Assembly (NCBI RefSeq): GCF_036323735.1
Contig: NC_086034.1
Coordinates: forward strand, 16,498,501 to 16,562,500
Length of the DNA stretch: 64,000 nucleotides
Direction: 5' to 3'
DNA from: Rattus norvegicus
Taxonomy: Eukaryota > Chordata > Mammalia > Rodentia > Muridae
The position numbers and the translations under genes are program-made. The notes under the pieces were generated by a model. The model did no database searches. It was given only the letters and a program-made list of their open reading frames with translations, and was not told where the DNA came from. This document shows positions 49,110-59,329 of this stretch, one piece after another; position 1 is the stretch's first letter; every line of letters starts with the position of its first letter.

Positions 49110-50384
49110 GCCAGAGTAGCCAAACCTCTACCCAAACTAACCAAAAGGGAGAAAATGTCCAAATGAGGAAATGTAGAAATGAAAGAGAGGAGGTCACAAG
49201 AAATTCTGATGATATCCAGAATACCACAAGAAAATATTCTGAAATGTTTCATCCTGGAAGAAGTTGATAAGTCCCCCTTACCTACAAAATTGAACCAAGA
49301 AGATATAGATGCCTTAGAAAATCCGCAACGATCAATGAAATGGAAGTAGTAATAAAAAATCTCCCCATGAAGAGGTGGCCATTGCCATATTGATTCTCTG
49401 CAGAATTACGCTATACCATTAAGGAAAGCAAGAAAGTTACCCTCGAATGATTCGACAGAATCTGAAAGACAAGACATACTGTCAAAATGATTCTATAAAC
49501 AAGTATTTCAATGATATCAAAATTGTATACAGACACAACAAATAATCAAACAAAAATACAACTAACATCTCTTTTGAATAGAACTGCAGAAGAAGAATGG
49601 GAATCTAATAATGAAATACTAAAAAGACACTGCAGGCACCAGGAAACTTTATCCTAGTAATGTAAGGGTGGTTCGGTAGTACAAGTTGATGCATGTAACA
49701 TAATGTATAAACATATCTAGGACAGAATTCACATGATCATCTCCACAGATGAAATAAAGGACATTGGCCAAGCTCCTCATCTTTTCCTTGTTTTAAAAAA
49801 AAAGCCCCAAACAGAAAGTAAAAAAAGCAATGTTTCTTACCATAATAAAGCCTACTTATGACAAATCTATAGCCAGCAATCACTGTATCAAATAGGCAAA
49901 AACTGAAATCATTTCCTCTAAAATAAGAAATGAGGCAAGGATATTGTCTTCTTTCTTGTTCAGTTCACTACTCAAGGTCTTAGCCTGAGCAGCAAAACAA
50001 GGGGAAAATGGATACATATAGTTAAGGAAGAATTCAAACTTTATTTGTAGACTACATTATCATATACTTAAAACATCCTAGAGACTCCACCAGACATCTT
50101 CCAAACCTAAGATACACATTCAGCAAAATGTCAGGATAAAAAAAGTCAAAATACAAAAATCAGTAGCATTTGTTTATACCAATATAAACTTGTAGAAAAT
50201 AAATTGAGGAGAGGGATTCATTACACAGTAGCTTCAACATTCTAGGAAGAACTTAACAAAAGAATTGAAAGACTTCTACAATAAAAATATTAAAATATTG
50301 AACAAAAACTGAAGAACATAATAGGAGATGAAAAGAGGTCCCAAGAGAAAATTTGTTTCAAAAAACAAAAAAAAAAAGAAAAGA
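49110..50384 (+). mobile_element. Ancient L1 relic, second part (ORF2 RT region)
   Basis: It resumes with 'agccaaacctctacccaaac' (linker after the endonuclease), continues through the RT palm ('aatagaactgcagaagaaga', 'ctacttatgacaaatctata', 'actactcaaggtcttagcc') to the connection region ('acaaaaatcagtagcatttg'). The state of decay and the reading order match the ancient element that ends at about 45400, so I read them as one copy split by the younger L1 block. Confidence 0.6.
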
Positions 50385-51922
50385 TGCATTTGTTTTAGGG
50401 TGAAATGTTCTGTAGATATCTGTTAAATCCATTTGGTTCATAACTTTTGTGAGTTTCACTGTCTCTGTTTAGCTACTGTTTCTATGAACTGCCCATTGGT
50501 GAGAGTAGGGTGTTGAAGTCTCTCACTATTATTATTGTTGTTATGCATGGTTCACTGTGTGTTGAGTTTTAGTAAGGTTTCTTTTACGAATGTGGGTGCC
50601 CTTGTATTTGGGGCATAGATGTTCAGAATTGAGACTCTATCTTAATGGATTTTTCCTTTGATGAGTAAGAAGTATCCTTCCCATCTCTTTTGATTACTTT
50701 TGATTGAATGTCTATTTTATTGGATATTAGAATGGCTACTCCAGCCTGCTTCTTGGGACTTCTCCTTGGAAAACATTTTTGTAGCCCTTTCTTCTGAAAT
50801 GATGTCTATTCTTGTTGTGGTGGTGAATTTCTTGAATATAGCAGAATGATGAATCCTGTTTATATATTCAGTCTATTAGCCTGTATCATTTTATTGTTGA
50901 ATCTAGTCCACTGATGCAGAGAAATATTAATGATCAATGACTGATAATTCCTGCTCATTTTTGGTGGTGGTGGTGGTACTATGTGAGTGTGATTCTCTTC
51001 TTGTGTATATGTTGTTAGGAGTTTAATTTCTTAGGTTTTCTTGTGTTTAGTTGCCCTCTTCATGTTGGAGGGTTTTTTTCCTAGTATCCTCTGTAGGGAT
51101 GGATTAATAGAAAGATATTGTTTGAATTTGGTTTCATCATAGAATATCTTTGTTTCTCCATCTATGATGATTAAGAGTTTTGTTGGGTACAGTAGTCTGG
51201 GCTGATATTTGTGGTCTCTTAGGGCCTACAAGTCATCTCTTCAGGATATTCTGGCTTTTAGAGTCTCTGTTGAGAAGTCGGGTGTGATTCTGATAGGTCT
51301 GCCTTTATATGTTATGGGGCCTTTTTCCTTGCCCCTTTCAATATTTTTCTTTATTCTGTATATTTAGTGTTTTCATTATTACATGTCACAAGGATTTTCT
51401 TTGCTGGTCCAATCTATTTGCTCTTCTGTACACGTCTTGCACGTTCATGGACATCTCTTTTTTCATGTTAGAGAAGTTTCTTCTATGATTATGTGGAAGA
51501 TGTTTTCTGGGCCTTTGAACTGGGAATTTTTCACCTTATTCTATTCTTATTATTCTTGGTTTGCAACATTCTCCAAATTGACTATATAATCTGACACAAA
51601 AGAAGACCCAACAGATACAAGAAGATTGAAATAACACCTTACATTCTATCAGATCACCACCAACAAAACTTTCACAACAGGAAGCCCACATACTCATGGA
51701 AACCAAATAGCTCTCTACTCAGTGATAACTTAGTCAGGGAAGTAATAAAGAAAGTAAAGACTTTCTAGAACTTAATAAAAATGAAGGCACAACATACCCA
51801 AACTTATGGGACACAATGAAAGCAGTGTTAAGAGGAAAATTTATAACATTACATGCCTTCATAAAGAAATAGGAGAGATCCCATACTAGTAACTTAACAG
51901 CACACCTGAAAGGTCTAGAACA

Positions 51923-52103
51923 GGGGGCTGGAGAGATGGCTCACTGGTTAAGAGAACTGACTGCTCTTCTAGAGGTCCTGAATTCAATTCTTAGCAACCG
52001 CATGGTGGCTCACAGTCATCTGTGATGGGAACAGATGCCCTCTTCTATTGTGTCTGAAGACAACTACAGTGTACTCACATACATTAAATAAATAATTCTT
52101 AAG
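51923..52103 (+). mobile_element. B2 SINE with target-site duplication
   Basis: 'gggctggagagatggctcac' to 'ttaaataaataattc', flanked by near-identical GGTCTAGAACA (51911-51922) and AGTCTAGAACA (52107-52117). It sits in L1 ORF2. Confidence 0.93.
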
Positions 52104-52205
52104 AAAAGTCTAGAACAAGAGGAGTAGAAGAAAAATTTAAAGCTCAAATTCAGGGCTGAAATCAACCAATTATAAACAAAGAAAGCAATGCAAAGAATCA
52201 ATGAG

Positions 52206-52400
52206 AGGCTGGAGAAATGGCACAGTAGTTAAGAGCACTGATTGCTCTTCCAGAGATCCCAAGTTCAATTCTCAGCAACTACATGGTTGCTCACAACCAT
52301 CTATAATGAGAACTGATGCCTTCCTCTATTGTGTCTGAAGAGAGCTACTATAGTGTACTTATATACTCAAAATAAATAAACAAATCTTTCTTTTAGAAAG
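52206..52400 (+). mobile_element. B2 SINE
   Basis: 'ggctggagaaatggcacag' head, 'ttcaattctcagcaac', tail 'aaataaataaacaaatc'. It is more mutated than its neighbours and so probably older. No clear duplication is left. Confidence 0.9.
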
Positions 52401-52740
52401 AGTAAAGCTGAATAATATTTCTTAGAAAGGGTCAACAAAACCAAGAGCTAGTTCTTTGAGAAAATCAACAAAATGTATAAACCTTTATCCAAACTAACTA
52501 AAAGGCAAAGAGATAATATCCAAGTTAACAAAATCAGAAATGAAAAAGAAGGCATTAACAACAGAAATCAAGGAAATTTTTAAAAATCGGTTTGCACTTC
52601 AAAAGCCTAGAAAAGCTAAATGAAATGGATAGTTTTCTAGGCAGATATCACATACAAAATTTAAATCAAGATCAGGTAAACTATGTGAACAGTCCCATAA
52701 CCCCTAAGAAAAAAGAAGCAGTCATTAAAAATCTCCCAAT

Positions 52741-52743
52741 GAA

Positions 52744-52804
<61 letters not shown>

Positions 52805-52928
52805 GGGAGAGAAGAAGAAGAAGAAGAAGAAGAAGAAGAAGAAGAAGAAGAAGAAGAAGAAGAAGAAGAAGAAGGAGAAGACGAAGAAGAAGAAGAAAGC
52901 AGAAAGCAGAAAGCAGAAAGCAGAAAGC
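52741..52928. repeat. Compound (GA)n, (GACA)n and (GAA)n tract inside L1 ORF2
   Basis: GA repeats, then CAGAGA units, then about 25 GAA units, ending in AAAGCAG repeats. It lies within the coding sequence of the dead L1 between two B2s, and in one frame encodes a long polyglutamate run that has no biological meaning. It has no adjacent A-tail origin. Confidence 0.95.
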
Positions 52929-53010
52929 CACCAGCCAAATGGTATTAGTAAAAAATACTATCTGACCTTCAAAGAAGAGTTTATACATACTAATAGAAAT
53001 ATTTCCACAA

Positions 53011-53195
53011 GGGCTGGAGAGATGGCTCAGTGGTTAAGAACACCCGACTGCTCTTCCAGAGGTCCTGAGTTCAATTCCCAGCAACCACATGGTGGCTCAC
53101 AACCATCTGTAAAGAGATCCGGTGCCCTCTTCTGGTGTATCTGAAGACAGCTACAGTGTACTTAAATATAATAAATAAATAAATCTTTAAAAAAA
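53011..53195 (+). mobile_element. B2 SINE with perfect target-site duplication
   Basis: Full-length B2 with a perfect 16-bp duplication AGAAATATTTCCACAA at 52995-53010 and 53196-53211. Its sequence is closer to consensus than the B2 at 52206. It split L1 ORF2. Confidence 0.96.
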
Positions 53196-56100
53196 AGAAA
53201 TATTTCCACAAAATAGAAATAAAAGGAACACTACCTGATTTATTCTATGAGGCCACAGTCACCCTGATACATAAACCACACAAAGACCCAATAGAGAAAG
53301 GGAACTGCAGACCAACTTCACTTATAAACATCAATGCAAAAGTACACAATAAATTTTTCAAAAACCGAATCCAAGAGCACAACAAAAACATCATTTGCCA
53401 AGTTCAGGTAAGATTCATCCCAAAGATGCAGGGATGATTCAATATATGAAAATCCATCCACTATACAAATAAAGTCAAAGAAAAAAATTAAATGATCATC
53501 TTATTAGATGCTGAAAAAGCCTTTGAAAAAATCCAGAACCCTTTCGTGTTTAAAGTCTTGGAGAGATCAGGAATTCAAGTCATATACCTAAGCATAATAT
53601 AAGCAATATACAGGAAACCAAGATTCAACATTAAATTAAGTGGAGAGAAACTTGAAGCAATTCCACTAAAATGAGAGGTAAGACTTGAAGCTCTAGCTAG
53701 AGCAATAAGACAACAAAAAGAGATTGGGGAGATATAAACTGGAAAGGAAGAAATCAAAGTATCACTATTCACAGTTGATATGATAGTATACATAAGCAAT
53801 CTCAAAAAAATCTACCAAAGAACTCTTACAGCTCATAAACAACTTCAGCAAAATGGCTGAATACAAAATAAACTCAGAGAAATCAGTAAACCTCATTTAT
53901 ACAAATGAGAAATGCTCTGAGAAAGAAATTACAGAAGCAACACCCTTAATAATAGCCACAAATAATATAGAATATTTTGGTGTAACTCTAATCAAGCAAC
54001 TGAAAGATCTGTATGACAAGAACATCAAGCCCTTGAAGAAAGAAACCAAAACACCTGAGAAGTTGGAAAAAATCTCCCATGCTCATAAATTGGTAGGATT
54101 AACATGGTGAAAATGGCCACCTTACCAGAAGCAATCTTCAGATTCAGTGCAATTTCTATCAAAATCACAACTCAATTTTTTATAGATCTTTAAAGAGCAA
54201 TTCTCAACTTCATATGAAAAAAAAAAAGAATCGCTGAAACATACCTGTACAACATAAAGAACTTCTGAAGGTATTACCATCCCTGACTAGAAAGTTTAGT
54301 ACAGAGCAATAGTAAGAGTAATTGCATGGTATTGGTCCAGAAACAGACAGGATGATAACGGCAATAGAATTGAAGATTCAGAAATAAATCCATACAACTA
54401 TGGACAATTGATTTTTGACAAAAATGAAAAACATACATTGGAAAAAAGAAAAATAACTTCAACAAATGATGCTGGTCTAATTGGCAGTCTACATGTAGAA
54501 GAATGTAAATTGATCCATAAAGAAATTAAACAGAGATATAGAAAAACTAACAGAAGTTATGAAACAAATAGACTTAACAGATATTTAGAGAATATTTCAT
54601 CCTAAAATAAAACGATATACCTTCTTCTCAGCACCTCATGGCACCCTCTCCAAAATTGATCATGTAATCAGCCACAAAACAGGCCTCAACAGATACAAGA
54701 AGATAGAAATAATCCCATGCATCCTATCAGATCACCACGGACTAAGGCTGGTCTTCAATGACAGCAAAAATGACAGAAAACCCACATACACATGGAAGTT
54801 GAACAATGCTCTACTCAATGATAAATTGGAAAAAATAAAGAAAGATATTACAGAGCTTTAGAATTTAATGAAAATGAAGACACAACATATCCAAACTTAT
54901 GGGACACAATGAAAGCTGTGCTAAGTGGAAAACTCATAGCGCTGAGTGCCTGCAAAAAGAAACAAGAGAGAGCATATGTCAGCAGCTTGACAGTACACCT
55001 AAAAGCTCTAGAACAAAAAGAAGCAAATACACCCAAGAGAAGTAAAAGGCAGGAAATAATCAAACTCAGGGCATGAAATCAACCAAGTAGAAACAAGGAC
55101 TATACAAAGATTCAACAAAACCAGGAGTTTGTTCTTTGAGAAAATCAACAAGATAGATAAACCCTTAGCCAGATTAACCAGAGGGCACAGACAGTGTGTC
55201 GAAATTAACAAAACAGAAATGAAAAGTGAGACATAACAACAGAATCTTAGGAAATTCAAAAAATCATCAGATCCTACTACAAAAGGCTATATTCAACAAA
55301 ACTGGAAAATCTGGAGGAAATGGACAATTTTCTAGACAAATGCAAGGTACCAAAGTTAAAGCAGGAACAAGTAAACCATCTAAACAGTCCCATAACTCCT
55401 AAAGAATTAGAAGCAGTCATTAAAAGTCTCCCAACCAAAAAGAGCCCAGGACCAGATAGCTTTAGTGCAGACTTCTGTCAGACCTTCATAGAAGACCTCA
55501 TACCAATACCGTCCCAACTATTCCACAAAATAGAAACAGAGGGAGCATTACCAAATTCCTTCTATGAAGCCCCAATTACTCTTATACCTAAATCACACAA
55601 AGACCCAACAAAGAAAGAGAACTTCAGACCAATTTCCCTTATGAATATTGACATAAAACTACTCAATAAAATTCTCACAAACCAAATCCAAGAACACATC
55701 AAAATGATCATCCATCATGATCAAGTAGGCTTCATCCCAGGGATGTAGGATTCAATATACAAAATCCATCAACATAATTCACAATTTAAACAAACTTGAA
55801 GAAAAAAAAACCACACGATCATTTCATTAGATGCTGAGAAAGCATTTGATAAAATTTAACACCCCCTCATGATAAAAGTCCTGGAAAGATCAGGAATTCA
55901 AGGTCCATACCTAAACATAGTAAAAGCAATATACAGAAAACTAGTAGCCACCATCAAGCTAAATGGAGAGAAACTTGAAGCAATCCCACTAAAATCAGAG
56001 ACTAGACAAGGCTGCCCACTCTCTCTGTATCTATTCAATAAAGTAGTAGAAGCCCTAGGCAGAGAAATCAGACAACAAAAGGAGGGCAAAAGGAAACAAA

Positions 56101-57237
56101 TTGGTAACTATTTGCAGATGATGTGATAGTATACTTAAGTGACCACAAAATTTCTACCAAGAATTCCAAAACCTGATAAACCTTCAGCAAAGTGGCAGGA
56201 AGTGGTGGGATATAAAATTAAATCAAACAAATCAGTAGCCTTCTCCACTCAAAGGATAAACAGGCTTAGAAAGAAATTAAGGAAATGACATCATTCACAA
56301 TATTCACAAACAATATAAAATACCTCATGTGACTCTAACCAAGCAAATGAAAGTTTTGTATGAAAAGAACTTTAAGTCTCTGAAGAAAGAAATTGAAGAA
56401 GATCTCAGAATATGGAAGGATCTCCCATGCTCAGGGATTGGCAGGATAAATATTGTAAAAAATAGTAATCTTATCAAAAGCAATCTACAGATTCAATGCA
56501 ATCCCCATCAAAATTCGAACTCAATTCATCATAGAGTTATAAAGAGCAATTTGCAAATACATTTGAAATAACAAAAATCCCAGGATAGCACAAACTAGCC
56601 TCAACAATAAAAGAACTGCTGTGGGAATCTCCATCCCAGACCTCAAGCTTTATTACAGAGCAATAGTGGTAAAAACTGTATGGTATTGGTACAGAGACAG
56701 ACAGGTAGAACAAAGGAATAGAATTAAAGACCCAGAACCCACACACCTATGGTCAATTGATCTTTGACAAAGGAGCTAAAACCATCCAGTGGGAAAAAAG
56801 ACAGCATTTTCAACAAATGATGCTGATTCAACCTGAAGTCAGCATGTAGAAGAACGCAAATCGAACTATTCTTATCACCCTGCACAAAGCTCAAATCCAA
56901 GGGGATCAAGGACCTCTACCTAAAACCAGATACACTAAAACTAATAGAAGAAAAAGTGGGGAAAAGGCTTGAACATAGACACAGGGAAAAATTTTCCTGA
57001 ACAGAACACCAATGGCTTATGCTATAAGATCAAAAATCGACAAATGGGACTTCATAAAATTGGAAAGCTTCTGTAAGGCAAAGGACACTGGCATTAGGAC
57101 AAAATGGCAACCAATAGATTGTGAAAATATTTTTACCAATCCCACATCTGATAGAGGGCTAATATCCAATATATACAAAGAACTCAAGTAGTTAGACTCC
57201 AGAGAGCCAAATAACCCTATTAAAAAATGGGGGAGAG

Positions 57238-57326
57238 GGGGCTGGGGATTTAGCTCAGTGGTAGAGCGCTTACCTAGGAAGCGCAAGGCCCTGGGTTCGG
57301 TCGCCAGCTCCGAAAAGAAAAAAGAA
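57238..57326 (+). mobile_element. Young ID SINE with target-site duplication
   Basis: Full ID 'gggctggggatttagctcag' to 'gtcgccagctccg' and an A-rich tail, flanked by a perfect 16-bp duplication AAAAAATGGGGGAGAG (57222-57237, 57327-57342). It sits in ORF2 of the L1 and so is younger than it. Confidence 0.96.
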
Positions 57327-57592
57327 AAAAAATGGGGGAGAGAGCTAAACATAGAATTCTCTATTGAAGAATATCAAATGGCTAAGAAGCACCTAAAGAA
57401 ATGTTCAACATCCTTAGTCATCAGGAAAATGCAAATCAAAACAACCCTGAGATTCCACCTTACCATAGTCAGAATGGCTAAGGTCAAAAACTCAGGTGAT
57501 AACAGATGCTGGCAAGGATGTGGAGAAAGAGGAACACTCCTCCATTGTTTGTGGGAATACAAGCTGGTACAAGCTGGTTCCATCCCATAGGC

Positions 57593-57632
57593 AGACACCA
57601 ATCCCCGACACTGGACACCAATCCCCGACACT
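57593..57632. repeat. 20-bp tandem duplication at the L1 ORF2/3' UTR junction
   Basis: The unit GACACCAATCCCCGACACT(G) occurs twice in tandem with one mismatch. It sits at the point where ORF2 sequence is joined to 3' UTR by a deletion, so the duplication may have formed in the same event. Confidence 0.85.
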
Positions 57633-58113
57633 ATTACTGATGGATGCTATATTGTGCTCGCAGAAAGGAGCCTAGCATAGCTGTCCTCTGAGAGGCTGTA
57701 ACCGGAAGCTGACTGAGACAGATGTAGATACCCACAACCATGCATTGGATGGAGGTCAGGAACTGATATGGAAGAGTGATGAGAAGGATGGGAGACACTG
57801 AAGGGAATGCCAGCCCCACAGACAGAACAAAAGGACCAACTAACTTGGACTCCTGGGAGCTCCCAGACACTGGACCACCAACCAAAGAGCAAACATGGGC
57901 AAGTCTGAGGCCCCAGCACATATGTAGCAGAGAGGTGCCTTATCTAACCTCTGTGGGAGAGGATATGACTAATCTTGTAGACTTGATGTCCCAGGGTAAG
58001 GTGTATCCTTTCAGAGGTAAGAAGAGGGAGGAGGGAAGAAGAACTTTGCAAGAGGAAACCAGGAGAGGGGCTAATATTTGGGTTGTAAATAAATAAAAGA
58101 ATTAATAAAAGAG

Positions 58114-58250
58114 AAAGAAATGTTAATTAATTTAATGAATGATTCTCAAAAGAAGAACTTCAAGTGAGCAATAAATATTTGAAAAATGTTCGGTTTCTTT
58201 TGCCATCAAGGCAATTCAAATTAAAATTTTGCTGAAATTTTATGAAAAGG
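58114..58250 (+). mobile_element. L1 ORF2 C-terminal remnant
   Basis: 'caataaatatttgaaaaatg' then 'gccatcaaggcaattcaaat' match the ORF2 segment 'aagcacctaaagaaatgttc...catcaggaaaatgcaaatc' at 57388-57435. It may be the far side of the older L1 that ends at 54514, but about 350-400 bases of that element are missing between the two. Confidence 0.55.
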
Positions 58251-58254
58251 GAAT

Positions 58255-58705
58255 TGAGGCAGGAATCTCTTAAAGTGGGCTATTTCCAATCACTACTCTA
58301 TAGGCAGGAGGCTAATGGTATAAAAGGGGACAGGAAAAAGAGCCACCAGGATACGCATGTATTCTCTGTCTCTCTATCTCTGTCAACCTCTGTCACTCTC
58401 TGTCTCTATCTGTCTCTGTCCCTCTGTCCCTCTGTGTGTCATTATCTCTCTCTGTCTCTGTCTCTATGTTTCAACATTTCTCTCTATATCTATCTCTCTG
58501 TCTCTCTGAGTCTCTGTCTCTCTCTGCATCTCTGTGTGTCTCCCTACTCCCAGTTTGCCATGAGGTAAAGGCCTTTACTAACATGCTGCTATGGCTAGAG
58601 GCAAGAACTATTTAATCATTGCAACCATGACCAAAAACAAACACTTCCTCCCTAAAGCTGTTTATGTTAGGCATTTTTGTCACATTGATGGTGTCTGACT
58701 GACAC
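58255..58705 (+). mobile_element. Possible LTR-like remnant with an embedded TCTG/TCTC tract
   Basis: The flanks 'gccatgaggtaaaggccttt...' and 'gtttatgttaggcatttttg' recall the 3' part of the window's LTR families. The irregular TCTG/TCTC pyrimidine tract at about 58360-58550 interrupts it and makes a false frame of Ser/Leu. This is a weak family call. Confidence 0.35.
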
Positions 58706-59193
58706 CAAAACTTAATACATGGGACTGCTGCCATTATCCTGTCATTCGGAAGCCTATAACCAGTTTTCAAGAGGATTTTAAAAAATTTGAAGTTGCTGAA
58801 TAGAAAAAATCAGTTTAATTGATTCTTGAGAGTTCTTAGAAAATCAGAATACCACTGGGAACATGGACAGAAAAGATTATACTCATGAATCCAGATGAGA
58901 ACAGAACTCTGTGTGGGAACTGGGCTAAAGGTCATTAATGCTATACCCTGGTTAAACTATTGCCTATATTTTGTTCCTGTTGAAGACTTTGTGGGAAGCT
59001 AACTTTAAAGTTGATGGACTAATTAAACTGATAGAGGAAATCTTAAGTTCTTCCAACATTTAGGCTGTCAGCTGGATACTGCTGGCTGCTTTTCATAAAG
59101 TTTTAAGTTAAAATTGGGAGAAAAAGCCAAGTAGAAAGATTTGGAAACTTGCAATTTGCCCAGAAGTAGAGAGCATGCAAAGTTGGAGTCCAG

Positions 59194-59268
59194 GGGGTTG
59201 GGGATTTAGCTCAGTGGTAGAGCGCTTGCCTAGGAAGCGCAAGGCCCTGGGTTCGGTTCCCAGCTCCG

Positions 59269-59301
<33 letters not shown>

Positions 59302-59316
59302 CAAAAAAAAAAAAAA
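59194..59316 (+). mobile_element. Young ID SINE with long A-tail and target-site duplication
   Basis: Full-length ID (59194-59269) with 'ttagctcagtggtagagcgc' and 'ctgggttcggttcccagctc', a nearly pure A-tail of about 45 bases with one GAACC interruption, and a perfect 13-bp duplication AGTTGGAGTCCAG (59181-59193, 59317-59329). It is close to the BC1-type master. The long tail suggests it is one of the youngest insertions here. Confidence 0.97.
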
Positions 59317-59329
59317 AGTTGGAGTCCAG

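Larger units (their letters stand above)
50385..54514 (+). mobile_element. L1 with inverted 5' part (ORF1/endonuclease antisense, rest sense)
   Basis: From 50385 to about 51567 the sequence is antisense: endonuclease region on the left ('gatatctgttaaatccatttg') and ORF1 C-terminal half on the right ('tctgggcctttgaactggg' near 51508). From about 51568 it is sense ORF2, from 'attctccaaattgactat' through RT and on to about 54514. In the uninverted copy at 54560-54670 these two edges lie only about 30 bases apart, so this is again a twin-priming type inversion. Three B2 SINEs and a GA/GAA tract have entered the sense part. Its 3' end is cut off by the next L1. Confidence 0.85.
54515..58113 (+). 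mobile_element. 5'-truncated L1 (Lx/L1_Rn type) with 3' UTR and A-rich tail
   Basis: It starts inside the endonuclease domain ('gacttaacagatatttagag'), then RT (ORF2 reading at 55320-55748 with LIPKSHKDPTKKENFRPISLMNI, and 55869-56126 with the conserved TRQGCPLS block, in shifted frames). The catalytic LFADDVIVY-type motif is readable near 56110-56136 in a third frame. After 'caagctggtacaagctggtt' near 57570 it jumps to the 3' UTR, so several hundred bases of the ORF2 C-terminus are deleted. The 3' UTR ends in 'aaataaataaaagaatt'. Several frameshifts and stops mean no functional ORF2. Confidence 0.88.

Noticed and set aside
52592..52948. Polyglutamate-rich 118-codon frame
   Set aside because: The first part is dead L1 ORF2 and the rest is the GA/GAA microsatellite.
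55320..56126. Reverse-transcriptase frames considered as a functional gene
   Set aside because: Part of a 5'-truncated L1 with several frameshifts and a deleted ORF2 C-terminus.
59194..59269. tRNA-Ala-like sequence with A and B boxes
   Set aside because: It is an ID SINE: A-tail, target-site duplication and near-identical copies elsewhere in the window. Not a tRNA gene.
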